A stretch of 64,000 bases of DNA from Flavobacteriaceae bacterium (GTDB lineage Bacteria; Bacteroidota; Bacteroidia; Flavobacteriales; Flavobacteriaceae). The position numbers and the translations under genes are program-made. A model generated the notes under the pieces. The model saw only the letters and a list, made by a program, of their open reading frames with translations. It did no database searches and had not been told where the DNA came from. The stretch is taken from contig JAKMDI010000007.1 of the NCBI GenBank assembly GCA_022428005.1, positions 62,001-126,000 on the forward strand, read 5' to 3'. Positions 1-8,374 of the stretch are shown here, one piece after another (position 1 is the stretch's first letter; every line of letters starts with the position of its first letter).

Positions 1-857
1 CTTTAATCCGCACCTTTGGTACCGTAGGATGGATCGTTTCTGGACTGGTGATCAGCTTTGTTTTTGGATGGGACGCTCAGGATTCCATTGCTGATGGAGC
101 ACTTTCAAATACTTTTTTAATGGTTGCTATGGCTTCTTTAATGTTGGGTTTTTTTAGCTTTAGTCTCCCTAAAACCCCACCCTATCAACAAAGTCAAAAT
201 AAATTCTCCCTAAAAAATGCCTTAGGATGGGAGGCCGTAAAATTATTAAATGACAGGAATTTTCTTTTATTTTTCATCGCCTCCATTTTGATTTGTATTC
301 CCTTGGCATTCTATTATCAACAAGCCAATCCTTTTTTAGTGTCCCTAAAAATGGACAATCCCACGGCAAAAATGTCTTTAGGGCAGGTAAGTGAAGTACT
401 CTTTATGTTGTTACTACCGCTCTTTTTTGCACGTTTTGGATTAAAAAAAACAATTTTGGTGGGCATGATGGCCTGGGTCATTCGTTATCTGCTATTTGCT
501 TTAGGAGATGCAGGTGAACATACCTATATGCTGATTGTCGGAATATTACTCCACGGTATCTGCTATGACTTCTTTTTTGTTTCAGGACAAATTTATACCG
601 ATTTCAAAGCGGGTGAAAAAGTCAAAAGTGCAGCACAAGGCTTGATCACACTGGCTACCTACGGAGTGGGAATGCTGATTGGTTTTTGGATTGCAGGAAA
701 AATCTCCGATACTTTTATTCTCAACTCTGGCGCACCCGATTGGAAAATGATATGGCTTATCCCATCATTTTTTGCTCTGCTGGTATTTGTTCTTTTTTCA
801 CTCATTTTTAAAAATGAAAAGATAAGTTACAACAATGAGCCCAACACTAACCCATGA
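1..857 (+). CDS. MFS transporter, nucleoside:H+ symporter (NupG-like) family, 5' end outside window
   Basis: The reading frame is already open at base 3 and runs to a TGA at 855-857, so only the C-terminal part of a polytopic inner-membrane permease is seen. The first visible residues (RTFGTVGWIVSGL) resemble the conserved FGTxGWI segment of the nucleoside:H+ symporter branch of the major facilitator superfamily. About eight hydrophobic helices follow, separated by a short charged loop near the middle. The stop is 32 bases before an FAH-family gene and an aldehyde dehydrogenase on the same strand, so it probably imports the sugar or sugar acid that those enzymes degrade, rather than a nucleoside. 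Substrate assignment is inference. Confidence 0.8.
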   Translation, partial: LIRTFGTVGWIVSGLVISFVFGWDAQDSIADGALSNTFLMVAMASLMLGFFSFSLPKTPPYQQSQNKFSLKNALGWEAVKLLNDRNFLLFFIASILICIPLAFYYQQANPFLVSLKMDNPTAKMSLGQVSEVLFMLLLPLFFARFGLKKTILVGMMAWVIRYLLFALGDAGEHTYMLIVGILLHGICYDFFFVSGQIYTDFKAGEKVKSAAQGLITLATYGVGMLIGFWIAGKISDTFILNSGAPDWKMIWLIPSFFALLVFVLFSLIFKNEKISYNNEPNTNP

Positions 858-889
858 AAACTATTGAAGAAACATATTATTTTTAGAAG

Positions 890-1717
890 ATGAAACTATA
901 CAAAAAAGAAAATAAAATTCTCATTCAAAATGAAGAACTGTTATATAGTTTAGCGGATCAAGATTGGGATACATTCATTAACGACGATCAATTGTTTGAA
1001 AAAATTCAATCGGCCATCGCCGGAGCAACTCCCCTTGGAGCGAAGGACTTCAGAGGAATACAGCCACCCATAGCAGGGCAAGAATTGTGGGCAAGCGGGG
1101 TCACTTACTTTAGAAGTAAACAAGGGCGCGAGGAAGAATCTAAAGAAACGGGAGGTGCTGTTTTTTATACCAAAGTCTATGATGCCCCCAGACCTGAGCT
1201 ATTCTTTAAAGCGACAAAAAATAGAATTTCAGGAACCGACCAAGCGGTTAGAATTAGAAGAGACTCCTCTTGGAACGTCCCGGAACCAGAGCTTACACTT
1301 TTTGCGACTGCTAACGGAAAAATTGTAGGCTATACCATTGGAAACGATATGAGCTCTAGAGATATCGAGGGGCAAAATCCGTTGTATCTGCCCCAAGCCA
1401 AAACATACGATGGATGTGCAGGCTTGGGACCCTGTATCTATGTGCCAAAAACACCCTTGGAAGTAGCTTTAGAAATCCAACTTACCATTGAGAGAAATTC
1501 AATTGTCGTTTTTGAGGAAAGTATTTCTACAGACCGTATGAAAAGAAAACCCCAGGAATTGGTTGACTATCTCTTTCGCGAGTCTTCTTTTCCCAACGGT
1601 GCATTTCTAATGACAGGAACAGGAATTGTTCCTCCTCCAGATTTTACTTTGGAATTGGGAGATACCATCCACATAAATATTGAAAAAATAGGCACTTTAA
1701 CCAACACCGTCGAATAA
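890..1717 (+). CDS. Fumarylacetoacetate hydrolase (FAH) family protein, probable 2-keto-3-deoxy-sugar-acid dehydratase
   Basis: 275 residues, the size of single-domain FAH-fold enzymes. The metal-binding acidic residues of the family are visible as PEPEL (E132, E134) and D153 in GNDMSSRDIE; the QAKTYDGCAGLGP segment (about 169-181) corresponds to the K-T/S-F/Y-D...LGP signature. FAH proteins cleave or dehydrate 2-oxo acids with a divalent metal. Ten bases downstream lies a 2,5-dioxovalerate-type aldehyde dehydrogenase, the pairing known from Weimberg-type pentose oxidation, where an FAH enzyme dehydrates 2-keto-3-deoxy-pentonate. I therefore favour that dehydratase role; a hydratase/isomerase of aromatic-acid breakdown is the alternative, but no other genes of that pathway are here. 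Confidence 0.8.
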   Translation: MKLYKKENKILIQNEELLYSLADQDWDTFINDDQLFEKIQSAIAGATPLGAKDFRGIQPPIAGQELWASGVTYFRSKQGREEESKETGGAVFYTKVYDAPRPELFFKATKNRISGTDQAVRIRRDSSWNVPEPELTLFATANGKIVGYTIGNDMSSRDIEGQNPLYLPQAKTYDGCAGLGPCIYVPKTPLEVALEIQLTIERNSIVVFEESISTDRMKRKPQELVDYLFRESSFPNGAFLMTGTGIVPPPDFTLELGDTIHINIEKIGTLTNTVE

Positions 1718-1727
1718 GTTTTAAACT

Positions 1728-3239
1728 ATGGTCATTACAGGAAAAAATTTTATCGGAAACCAGCTATCTGCAAAGGGTAGCGAAAGTTATAAAACATACA
1801 ACCCATCTAAAAATATTGACAATGAAACTGTTTATGTAGAGGCAACAACGGAGGAGTTAGATGAAGCAGCAGCTTTGGCGGAAACCGCTTTTATTACTTA
1901 CTCAGAAATGCCAGGTGTCAAAAGAGCTGCTTTTTTAAATGCTATTGCCGATGAAATCTTAAATCTTGGGACCGCATTGGTGGACATCTATTGCGAAGAA
2001 ACAGGGTTGCCCGAAGGTCGCGCTCTAGGAGAACGAGGCAGAACCGTTTTTCAATTGCAACTTTTTGCAAAGATGATAGCCTCTGAAGATTGGAGAAATA
2101 TAGTGTCTGAGAAAGCGTTACCGGAGCGAACACCCCTTCCCAAGCCCAGTCTTCAAAAAACACATATCCCTTTAGGTCCCATTGCTGTTTTTGGCGCCAG
2201 TAATTTTCCTTTGGCCTACTCTACTGCAGGTGGGGACACTGCCAGTGCACTGGCAGCGGGTTGTCCTGTAATTGTAAAATCCCATCCCATGCACAGCGGT
2301 ACAGGGGCCTTGGTAGCCTCCGCAATCCTAAAAGCAGCTGAAGATACTGAAATGCCAAATGGAGTATTCTCTAATATCAACTCAAAATCATATGCGCGCG
2401 CTCACGCTTTGGTAAGTCACCCAAAAATTAAGGGAGTAGGATTTACGGGAAGCTTCTTGGGAGGAAGTTCCCTTCAGGAATCTGTTTGGAAAAGAGAAGA
2501 ACCCATTCCTTTTTTTGCTGAAATGGGCAGTATCAATCCCATTGCCATCATGCCCGGGTCGATAGCTGAAAATCACAAAGAAGTAGCACAAAAAATAGCC
2601 GGATCAATGGTGCTGGGTGTTGGACAGTTTTGTACCCAACCCGGGCTAATTTTAGTGATGGAAGGAGGAAAAACGGACGATTTTATAGAGGCTTTAGAAA
2701 TCGCTTTGAGTAAAACCGAACAACAGTGTATGATTCACCCCAACTTAAAACAAAACTATATCCAGCAAAGTGATAAAATCAACGATTTAAATGGCACCAA
2801 AGTCATCAAAACCGGAAGAGAAATTCCCGATGACACATTCGTGTATCCAAAACTTTCCTTGGTTTCTGGAGATCAATTCCTAAAAGACACAAAATACCAA
2901 GAAGAGGTTTTCGGGCCCTTTTCTTTGATCGTTAAGTGTAAAAACACAAAAGAATTAGAAGCGGTCACCCATTCACTAAAAGGTCAGTTGACAGGCAGTA
3001 TTTTTGCTCAGCCCTCCGACTATGGATTAATTACTCCTCTGATCCAAATTATGAAATCCAAAGTAGGAAGGTTCCTTTTCAACGATGTCCCTACGGGTGT
3101 TGAAGTCTCCGATGCAATGACGCATGGAGGACCATTTCCTGCCGCGTCGGACAGTAGGTTTTCGGCTGTGGGCCATGGGGCCATTTACAGATGGGTACGT
3201 CCCATTACCTATCAAAACTGGCCTGAAGAATTGTTGTGA
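1728..3239 (+). CDS. Aldehyde dehydrogenase, 2,5-dioxovalerate (alpha-ketoglutaric semialdehyde) dehydrogenase type
   Basis: 503 residues with the full NAD(P)-dependent aldehyde dehydrogenase set: N159 in FGASNFP, K184 in VKSHP, general base E265 in FAEMGSINP, and nucleophile C302 in GQFCTQPGL. The FGASNFPLA and GQFCTxPGL forms are typical of the KGSADH subfamily, which oxidises 2,5-dioxopentanoate to 2-oxoglutarate. It begins ten bases after the FAH-family gene and is probably co-transcribed with it and the upstream permease. Together they would feed a pentonate or hexarate breakdown route into the TCA cycle; the sugar dehydrogenase and first dehydratase would have to lie upstream of the window or elsewhere. 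Exact substrate is not proven by sequence. Confidence 0.85.
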   Translation: MVITGKNFIGNQLSAKGSESYKTYNPSKNIDNETVYVEATTEELDEAAALAETAFITYSEMPGVKRAAFLNAIADEILNLGTALVDIYCEETGLPEGRALGERGRTVFQLQLFAKMIASEDWRNIVSEKALPERTPLPKPSLQKTHIPLGPIAVFGASNFPLAYSTAGGDTASALAAGCPVIVKSHPMHSGTGALVASAILKAAEDTEMPNGVFSNINSKSYARAHALVSHPKIKGVGFTGSFLGGSSLQESVWKREEPIPFFAEMGSINPIAIMPGSIAENHKEVAQKIAGSMVLGVGQFCTQPGLILVMEGGKTDDFIEALEIALSKTEQQCMIHPNLKQNYIQQSDKINDLNGTKVIKTGREIPDDTFVYPKLSLVSGDQFLKDTKYQEEVFGPFSLIVKCKNTKELEAVTHSLKGQLTGSIFAQPSDYGLITPLIQIMKSKVGRFLFNDVPTGVEVSDAMTHGGPFPAASDSRFSAVGHGAIYRWVRPITYQNWPEELL

Positions 3240-3387
3240 TTTACTGTAAATCAGTGAAATAGTTTAAAACAATGGAACTGTTAAAAACAGAAAGCAACCG
3301 ATAGCGCTGTATTACTTTAAAGCGGAATAACGCTGCTATAAGAAGCAGTAGTTCAAATCAGGCTTACAGTAAAAATATTTTTTTAAG

Positions 3388-3461
3388 TGAGGTAGGGAGG
3401 ACTCGAACCCCCAACCAACAGAGCCGAAATCTGTTATTCTATCCAATTGAACTACTACCCC
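3388..3461 (-). tRNA. tRNA-Arg (anticodon UCG)
   Basis: Read on the minus strand, a complete 74-nt cloverleaf: 7-bp acceptor stem GGGGTAG/CTACCTC with one G-U pair, D stem GTTC/GAAT, anticodon stem ACAGA/TCTGT with loop TTTCGGC (anticodon TCG, decoding CGA), and a T arm GGGGG-TTCGAGT-CCTCC. The discriminator is A and CCA is not encoded. The gene is isolated between a plus-strand aldehyde dehydrogenase and a plus-strand exporter gene. The remaining intergenic sequence on its 3' side (3240-3387) shows nothing I can name. Confidence 0.93.
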
Positions 3462-3496
3462 AATTAGTTCCTGCTTTTAAAAATAAAACAGAACAA

Positions 3497-3532
3497 TTAC
3501 AATGCTTATTGTTTTAAACATTTGCATTGTAA
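3497..3532. repeat. 9-bp inverted repeat upstream of tRNA-Arg
   Basis: TTACAATGC (3497-3505) and its exact reverse complement GCATTGTAA (3524-3532), separated by an AT-rich 18 bp. It lies 36-71 bases upstream of the tRNA start, in the region shared with the divergent LysE-family gene. It could be an operator or simply AT-rich chance; there is no further evidence. Confidence 0.35.
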
Positions 3533-3663
3533 AAGTAAAAATTTTAGGGGATATACAGCTGTTTCTCTCTCAAGATGATTTAAATATCATTTAAAAAACC
3601 TCCTGTCAAAAGACGTTTTTTACGAACTTTATATTTCGTCTTGCCACCTTGAAAAAATAATTA

Positions 3664-4284
3664 TTGGAAAATCTATCATTAATAGCCACCGTCAGTTTTA
3701 TCCATCTACTGGCCCTGATTAGCCCAGGACCAGATTTTATTGTTGCTTGTAGGAATTCTATTCAGTATTCAAAAAAAACCGGGCTTTGGACTGCTGTGGG
3801 TTTTGCTATAGGGGTTGGTGTTCACATTTGCTATGCTGTTTTTGGATTGAGTTGGTTGGTATCACAATCCGAATCCGCATTCAATATAATTAGATATATG
3901 GGAGCAGGATATCTAATATATTTGGGCATTACCTCCATTATTTCAAATAAAATGTTTTCAACCCTTTCTGAAAGACAAAACAAGCAATCAATAAAATGGT
4001 TTGAAGCCGTCGCGAATGGTTTGTTTACCAATCTATTAAATCCTAAAGCCACGCTATTTTTTATAAGTCTCTTTACTCTGGTTGTGGGCCCAGATGTAGA
4101 TTATATGGTTATGGTTTTATTGAGTTTTGTTCTAATAGGTTCAACGATCCTATGGTTTTCTTTGGTTGCCATTTTCCTCTCACAAAACAAGATGCGTGCA
4201 TTATTTGAGCGGTTTCAACTAAAATTCAATCTTTTTTTTGGAATCATTTTGGTCTTGGCAGGAATAGGAGTGGGATGGTTTTGA
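3664..4284 (+). CDS. LysE/RhtB family amino-acid exporter
   Basis: 206 residues with about six hydrophobic helices and the family signature near the N-terminus (LISPGPDF, residues 19-25), as in LysE, RhtB and related exporters of amino acids or their analogues across the inner membrane. A second conserved element, NPKATLFF, follows after about residue 120. The start is a TTG: an in-frame TAA lies two codons earlier and the next ATG is well inside the conserved region. It is monocistronic between the tRNA and the PBP4-type gene. Substrate cannot be told from sequence. Confidence 0.88.
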   Translation: MENLSLIATVSFIHLLALISPGPDFIVACRNSIQYSKKTGLWTAVGFAIGVGVHICYAVFGLSWLVSQSESAFNIIRYMGAGYLIYLGITSIISNKMFSTLSERQNKQSIKWFEAVANGLFTNLLNPKATLFFISLFTLVVGPDVDYMVMVLLSFVLIGSTILWFSLVAIFLSQNKMRALFERFQLKFNLFFGIILVLAGIGVGWF

Positions 4285-4349
4285 ACTGTATGGCAACATC
4301 TACTAATCGTTAAGCGAGGGAGTATAATAAATTTCAAAATTTAGAATTG

Positions 4350-5633
4350 ATGCTTTTAAAATTGCTTTTTTATCTTTATTCAATGCAATTCAGGTTTTAC
4401 TGTTTTCTATTTATGATGAGTTTTTCCTTGTCTGGTCAAAATATTTCCCAAAGGAAAATCTCACGAATGATTGATAAAATCGAAGCATTTGATCAAGCTC
4501 ATATTGCAGTACACATCGAATCTATAAATTCCAGACGTACCAAGATTGAATATGCAGGAGATGACTTCATGACCCCTGCATCAAACACCAAGCTGTTGAC
4601 GTTTCTGGCTGCTGTGGAGTCCTTTGATTCCCTTCCAGTTTTGTATTTCCACAAACAAGATTCTATCATGCATTTTAAAGCGACAGGCTACCCCCTTCTC
4701 TTTCATCCGTTTTACCCAGATCCCAGACTTGAATCTTTTTTTAACCAAAAATATGATTGGCGCTATCATCGTCCAATATTTAAAAATAATAGCCTGGGAA
4801 AGGGGTGGTCTTGGGATGACCATTCCTACTACTTCGCAGCTGAATCCAGCCCTTTCCCAATTTATGGAAACACCACTCAGGCCTATGGAACCTCAACCTC
4901 CACCACCTTCCTTCCAAAAGGATTTAAAAATCAAATCTCAATCGATAAAAATGTAAAAAACATCCTTAGGAACCCTAAAAAAAATCAATTTTTGATTAAC
5001 CCTAAGTTTTTTGAAACAAAGGACACCTTGTACCGCCCATTTGTAACAAGTGACAGTCTATTTGTCAAGTTATTAAGCGGTCACATTAACCAACCGGTAA
5101 GCCTAAATGAATCAAAAGAAACACTTAAGTGGGAAGTGCTGTTTACCCAACAAGACCAATTGGTTTATCAAGCGTTAATAAAGGACAGTGATAACGGTGT
5201 CGCAGAAGCTTTGATGAACATGATTTCTCAAAAAACATTTGGAGTAATGGATACCGAAAGAACCATAGACAGTCTAAAATTAAAATGGAGTACTTGGTTG
5301 CCCGATCCCTTGGAGTGGGTCGATGGATCTGGTATTTCGCGATACAACATGACCACGCCAAGAACATTGGTCAGTGTCCTTAAAAAAATATACGATCATA
5401 TTGGATTAAAAAAAATCAAAAACTATTTCCCAGAAAGTATTCGAGCGGATAAAAAAGTATATGCAAAAACAGGAACTTTAAGGCACAATCACAATCTCTC
5501 TGGCTATTGGATAGATGAAAAAGGACAGGTCTTTGCGTTTTCCATAATGGTCAACCACCATATCCGATCCACCAACGAAATCTCCAAGGGGATCAATGAG
5601 CTATTAGAATTCTTTCAAAAAAAAATCAGATAA
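4350..5633 (+). CDS. dacB: D-alanyl-D-alanine carboxypeptidase/endopeptidase, PBP4 (S13) family
   Basis: About 427 residues from ATG 4350; the ATG at 4383 (MQFRFYCFLFMM...) is an equally good start and gives a cleaner signal peptide ending near SLSGQ. Penicillin-binding motifs are in order: SxxK as SNTK in TPASNTKLL (about residue 80), the second motif in DGSGISRYN, and KTG in YAKTGTLRH. Such periplasmic low-molecular-mass PBPs trim or cut peptide cross-links in peptidoglycan. It is a stand-alone gene; the 136 bases to the convergent symporter gene contain only weak AT-rich inverted repeats. Family assignment is secure; the balance of carboxypeptidase and endopeptidase activity is not visible. 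Confidence 0.88.
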   Translation: MLLKLLFYLYSMQFRFYCFLFMMSFSLSGQNISQRKISRMIDKIEAFDQAHIAVHIESINSRRTKIEYAGDDFMTPASNTKLLTFLAAVESFDSLPVLYFHKQDSIMHFKATGYPLLFHPFYPDPRLESFFNQKYDWRYHRPIFKNNSLGKGWSWDDHSYYFAAESSPFPIYGNTTQAYGTSTSTTFLPKGFKNQISIDKNVKNILRNPKKNQFLINPKFFETKDTLYRPFVTSDSLFVKLLSGHINQPVSLNESKETLKWEVLFTQQDQLVYQALIKDSDNGVAEALMNMISQKTFGVMDTERTIDSLKLKWSTWLPDPLEWVDGSGISRYNMTTPRTLVSVLKKIYDHIGLKKIKNYFPESIRADKKVYAKTGTLRHNHNLSGYWIDEKGQVFAFSIMVNHHIRSTNEISKGINELLEFFQKKIR

Positions 5634-5769
5634 TGATTATCAGTTCGATAAAATCTGATGCTATTTTTTGAGTTAAAAAAAATCTCCGACTCAAATAAGT
5701 TGGAAAGCGCTTTTAACGGTTCAATGAATTCCGGTTATAAGGAAGTAAAGGCGGCAATGCCTCACGCCC

Positions 5770-7212
5770 TTAATTTTTTGCGGAGATATAACGCATTAAA
5801 ATACCTGTGAAAAAAATCGCCAACGTACCAATAACAGTGGTAAGGTATGGATGGGCTAATGGATCTTGATCGGGGAATAATATCGTGTAGAAAGTCAAAA
5901 TGATTATCATCAGGATCCCCGCAAAAAGCGCTATGATAGCATTTATTCTTTTATTGATCTTAGAAAAAATACCGAGCAAAAAAAGACCCAGCATACCACC
6001 ACTCAAAATGGAGGCGTATTTCCACCACGCATCTAATATACTTTTTACATCCATCATCATCAACGCAATTGAAATAGATATGATACAAATGACCAAAGTG
6101 CTGATGTATAAAAATGTAAGTTTTTGTTTCTCCGTCGCATCACGCTTAAAGTAATCGGTCAAAAGAACAGTAGAAGTACTATTAAAACTGGTCGATATTG
6201 AACTCATTCCGGCTGCAAAAATAGAGGCAATTAAAAGTCCTGAAATTCCATTAGGAAGCTCGTTGATTATAAAATGGGGGAAAACCTTATCGGGTGTTTC
6301 TGAAAGTGAAAAGGGTAAACCTCCATTGACCTTATAGTAGGCATACAAGGCTGTTCCGATAAACAAAAAAATTGCTGAAACGGGTAAATACAGCAAGCCT
6401 CCGTACAAAGCTGATTTCTTGGCATTGGCATCAGAGGAAGATACCATATAGCGTTGGATATAATTTTGATCTATTCCAAAGTTTTGAAGATTTATAAAAA
6501 TACCATAGACAAATACCACCCAAAAGGTAGGTTCAATAATAGAACCTCCAAAATCACCCAAGCTAAACTTGTGATCTTGGGCAGCTACCTCAATGAGATG
6601 CCCTGCTCCACCTGGGATACCAACGATCAAGATTACGACACAGAAAACCGCCCCTAAAATTAAGATAATGGCCTGAATTGCATCGGTCCACAATACCGCC
6701 TCAATTCCACCAATGATGGTGTAAGCAGTCACAAATACCCCCGTAAAGACAATAACGGTAATCATGTCCCAATCCAAAATCATATTGATCGCCAAAGCCA
6801 ACAAATAAATGATGGTTCCCACACGCATCATCTGTGTGGCGATGTAGCAAAGAGAGGCATATATTTTTGCCCAAGGGCCAAAGCGCTGTTCTAAAAAAGT
6901 ATAGGCAGAGGAACTGTTAATTTTCCGATAGACTGGGACAAAATATTTTACCGTTATCAGAGCTGCTATTGGAATGGACAAGCTAAAAACAAAAGCATTC
7001 CAATTGGATTCATAAGCACTACCGGGTAGCGCTAAATAACTTATGCTACTGACAAAAGTGGCAAAAATGGAAAGGGTAACAACCCACTGCGGAGTTTTTC
7101 CAGACCCTAAAATAAAAGACTTTGAGGTTCGCTTCTTGGAAAAAAATATGACACTTAAGTAGAGTGTACCCAGCAGGTATCCAATAAAAACTATTAGATC
7201 AAGTCCCCCCAT
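5770..7212 (-). CDS. Sodium:solute symporter (SSS) family protein
   Basis: 480 residues, almost entirely hydrophobic, with about 13 predicted transmembrane helices. The N-terminus (DLIVFIGYLLGTLYLSVIFF then FILGSGKTPQWVVTLSIFATFVSSISYLALPG) matches the SSS family start, and the Na+-site region appears as ASIFAAGMSSISTSFNSTSTV (the usual SSxxSxxNS-type motif). It follows the Asp-box propeller gene by nine bases and is very likely in the same operon. SSS members linked with such propeller enzymes often take up sialic acid or other glycan-derived sugars; here the sugar is inferred only from context. Confidence 0.87.
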   Translation of the reverse strand: MGGLDLIVFIGYLLGTLYLSVIFFSKKRTSKSFILGSGKTPQWVVTLSIFATFVSSISYLALPGSAYESNWNAFVFSLSIPIAALITVKYFVPVYRKINSSSAYTFLEQRFGPWAKIYASLCYIATQMMRVGTIIYLLALAINMILDWDMITVIVFTGVFVTAYTIIGGIEAVLWTDAIQAIILILGAVFCVVILIVGIPGGAGHLIEVAAQDHKFSLGDFGGSIIEPTFWVVFVYGIFINLQNFGIDQNYIQRYMVSSSDANAKKSALYGGLLYLPVSAIFLFIGTALYAYYKVNGGLPFSLSETPDKVFPHFIINELPNGISGLLIASIFAAGMSSISTSFNSTSTVLLTDYFKRDATEKQKLTFLYISTLVICIISISIALMMMDVKSILDAWWKYASILSGGMLGLFLLGIFSKINKRINAIIALFAGILMIIILTFYTILFPDQDPLAHPYLTTVIGTLAIFFTGILMRYISAKN

Positions 7213-7221
7213 TAAACCAAC

Positions 7222-8274
7222 TTATTTTCCATCAATTTCGAGTACAACATGTTTTATGTTTTTCCTGTTGTATGTATAGCTTATGTGGATTTTTCCATCG
7301 GAAGATTCTATCACCGCTGGATAACTGAATTCTCCATTTTTTTGATCTTCTAACATCACCACATCTTTCCAATCTACTCCGTCTTGGGAGATCCCAACGG
7401 CCAACTTAGCGCGTCCATTTTTTCCTCGTTTTGTGGGGTTGTAAACCAGTAAATGCTGGCCATTGGAAAGGGTAAGCGCATCTGTACCTGAGTTGGGATT
7501 GGGCAGCTCAGTCGGTGTGACCGGACCCCAAGTACTGCCTTGGTCCTCGGAAAAGGCTTGCATCACAGCATTGTCTCTACTTCTACACAATATTTGAAGG
7601 CGTTGATCTTCCAAAACCAATATGCTCGGTTGGATCACATCATAAGGAGATTGTTGATCGATGGGGATTTTTGTCCAGGACTTTCCATCGTCGACACTTT
7701 TTTCTATGTGGACTTTCCAATTCAACCCTTCAGATGTTCGGGTTTCAGTACTGGATGGAGACAAGATGGTTCCATCAGTCAATTGCACGGGTTTATTTTT
7801 TATGGGTCCTAAGATATCTTGTGGAAGTCTTATGCCCTTGGACCACGTTTTTCCCATATCGTCGGAGGTCTTTACCATTCCCCACCATTCCCGAGGTGAA
7901 GGACCTACTTTATAAAATAAACTCAAAGTACCTTCCATGGACTGAAAAAGTACTGGGTTCCAACAAGGGTAGAGTTCTTTGTTCTCTGCCAGGCCAGTAT
8001 CGATCAACACAGGCTTCTTCCACACAGTGCCATTGCCTTGGGAAAGCCAAATGGATACGTCGTTCTTGCCCTCTCTTGATCCTCCAAAAGCGGCCATTAA
8101 AAAATTATTCTCATCAACTTCAACAATGGTTGAGGCATGACACTCTTTAAAGGGTGGCGTATCATAAACCATTTTCTCTGCTGACTTTACCAGATTAATT
8201 TGTGCCCCCAGAGGAGACATCAAAGGAATTGTAAATATAATTATGTGGAGTAAAAGTAGTTTAGACAATTTCAT
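7222..8274 (-). CDS. Secreted Asp-box beta-propeller protein, sialidase-like (BNR_2) family
   Basis: 350 residues with a cleavable signal peptide (KLLLLHIIIFTIPLMSPLGAQ). Four Asp-box motifs mark a beta-propeller: SDDMGKTW, SVDDGKSW, SEDQGSTW, and a shorter SQDGVDW. Conserved blocks FGGSREGKNDVSIW, CWNPVLF and LPNPNSGTDA belong to the sialidase/neuraminidase-like BNR_2 family. I do not see the F/Y-R-I-P motif of true GH33 sialidases, so activity on sialic acid is doubtful; related propellers act as other glycosidases, such as rhamnohydrolases. It is followed by an SSS symporter in the same operon and is divergent from a GH43-like gene, so a glycan-degradation role is likely. Confidence 0.75.
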   Translation of the reverse strand: MKLSKLLLLHIIIFTIPLMSPLGAQINLVKSAEKMVYDTPPFKECHASTIVEVDENNFLMAAFGGSREGKNDVSIWLSQGNGTVWKKPVLIDTGLAENKELYPCWNPVLFQSMEGTLSLFYKVGPSPREWWGMVKTSDDMGKTWSKGIRLPQDILGPIKNKPVQLTDGTILSPSSTETRTSEGLNWKVHIEKSVDDGKSWTKIPIDQQSPYDVIQPSILVLEDQRLQILCRSRDNAVMQAFSEDQGSTWGPVTPTELPNPNSGTDALTLSNGQHLLVYNPTKRGKNGRAKLAVGISQDGVDWKDVVMLEDQKNGEFSYPAVIESSDGKIHISYTYNRKNIKHVVLEIDGK

Positions 8275-8291
8275 TTGGTTGATTTTTGTCT

Positions 8292-8354
8292 AATATACAA
8301 AATGGTTGAACTATGAAGTGGACCTAATTAAATAATTCTGATTCTTTGTATATT
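8292..8354. promoter_or_regulatory. Mirror-image 10-bp sites in the divergent sialidase-like / GH43 intergenic region
   Basis: AATATACAAA at 8292-8301 and its exact reverse complement TTTGTATATT at 8345-8354 lie symmetrically, 17 and 20 bases from the two divergent start codons. The arrangement suggests a shared operator or paired promoter elements coordinating both genes. Neither copy fits the TAnnTTTG -7 consensus exactly, so the function is inferred only from symmetry. Confidence 0.4.
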
Positions 8355-8374
8355 GAATTGATAATTTTAGCGTA

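Noticed and set aside
3343-3366. Short stretch GTAGTTCAA like the 5' part of the nearby tRNA-Arg, in opposite orientation, as a possible attachment-site remnant
   Set aside because: Only about nine bases match, orientation is wrong for a direct-repeat att site, and no integrase or mobile gene is near.
5634-5769. Possible bidirectional terminator between the PBP4 gene and the symporter gene
   Set aside because: The best inverted repeats have stems of 4-6 bp with long loops and no matching T-run; not strong enough to call.
7671-8150. Open frame of about 159 codons on the plus strand opposite the sialidase-like gene
   Set aside because: It is a shadow of the clear minus-strand gene with signal peptide and Asp boxes; its translation shows no family features.
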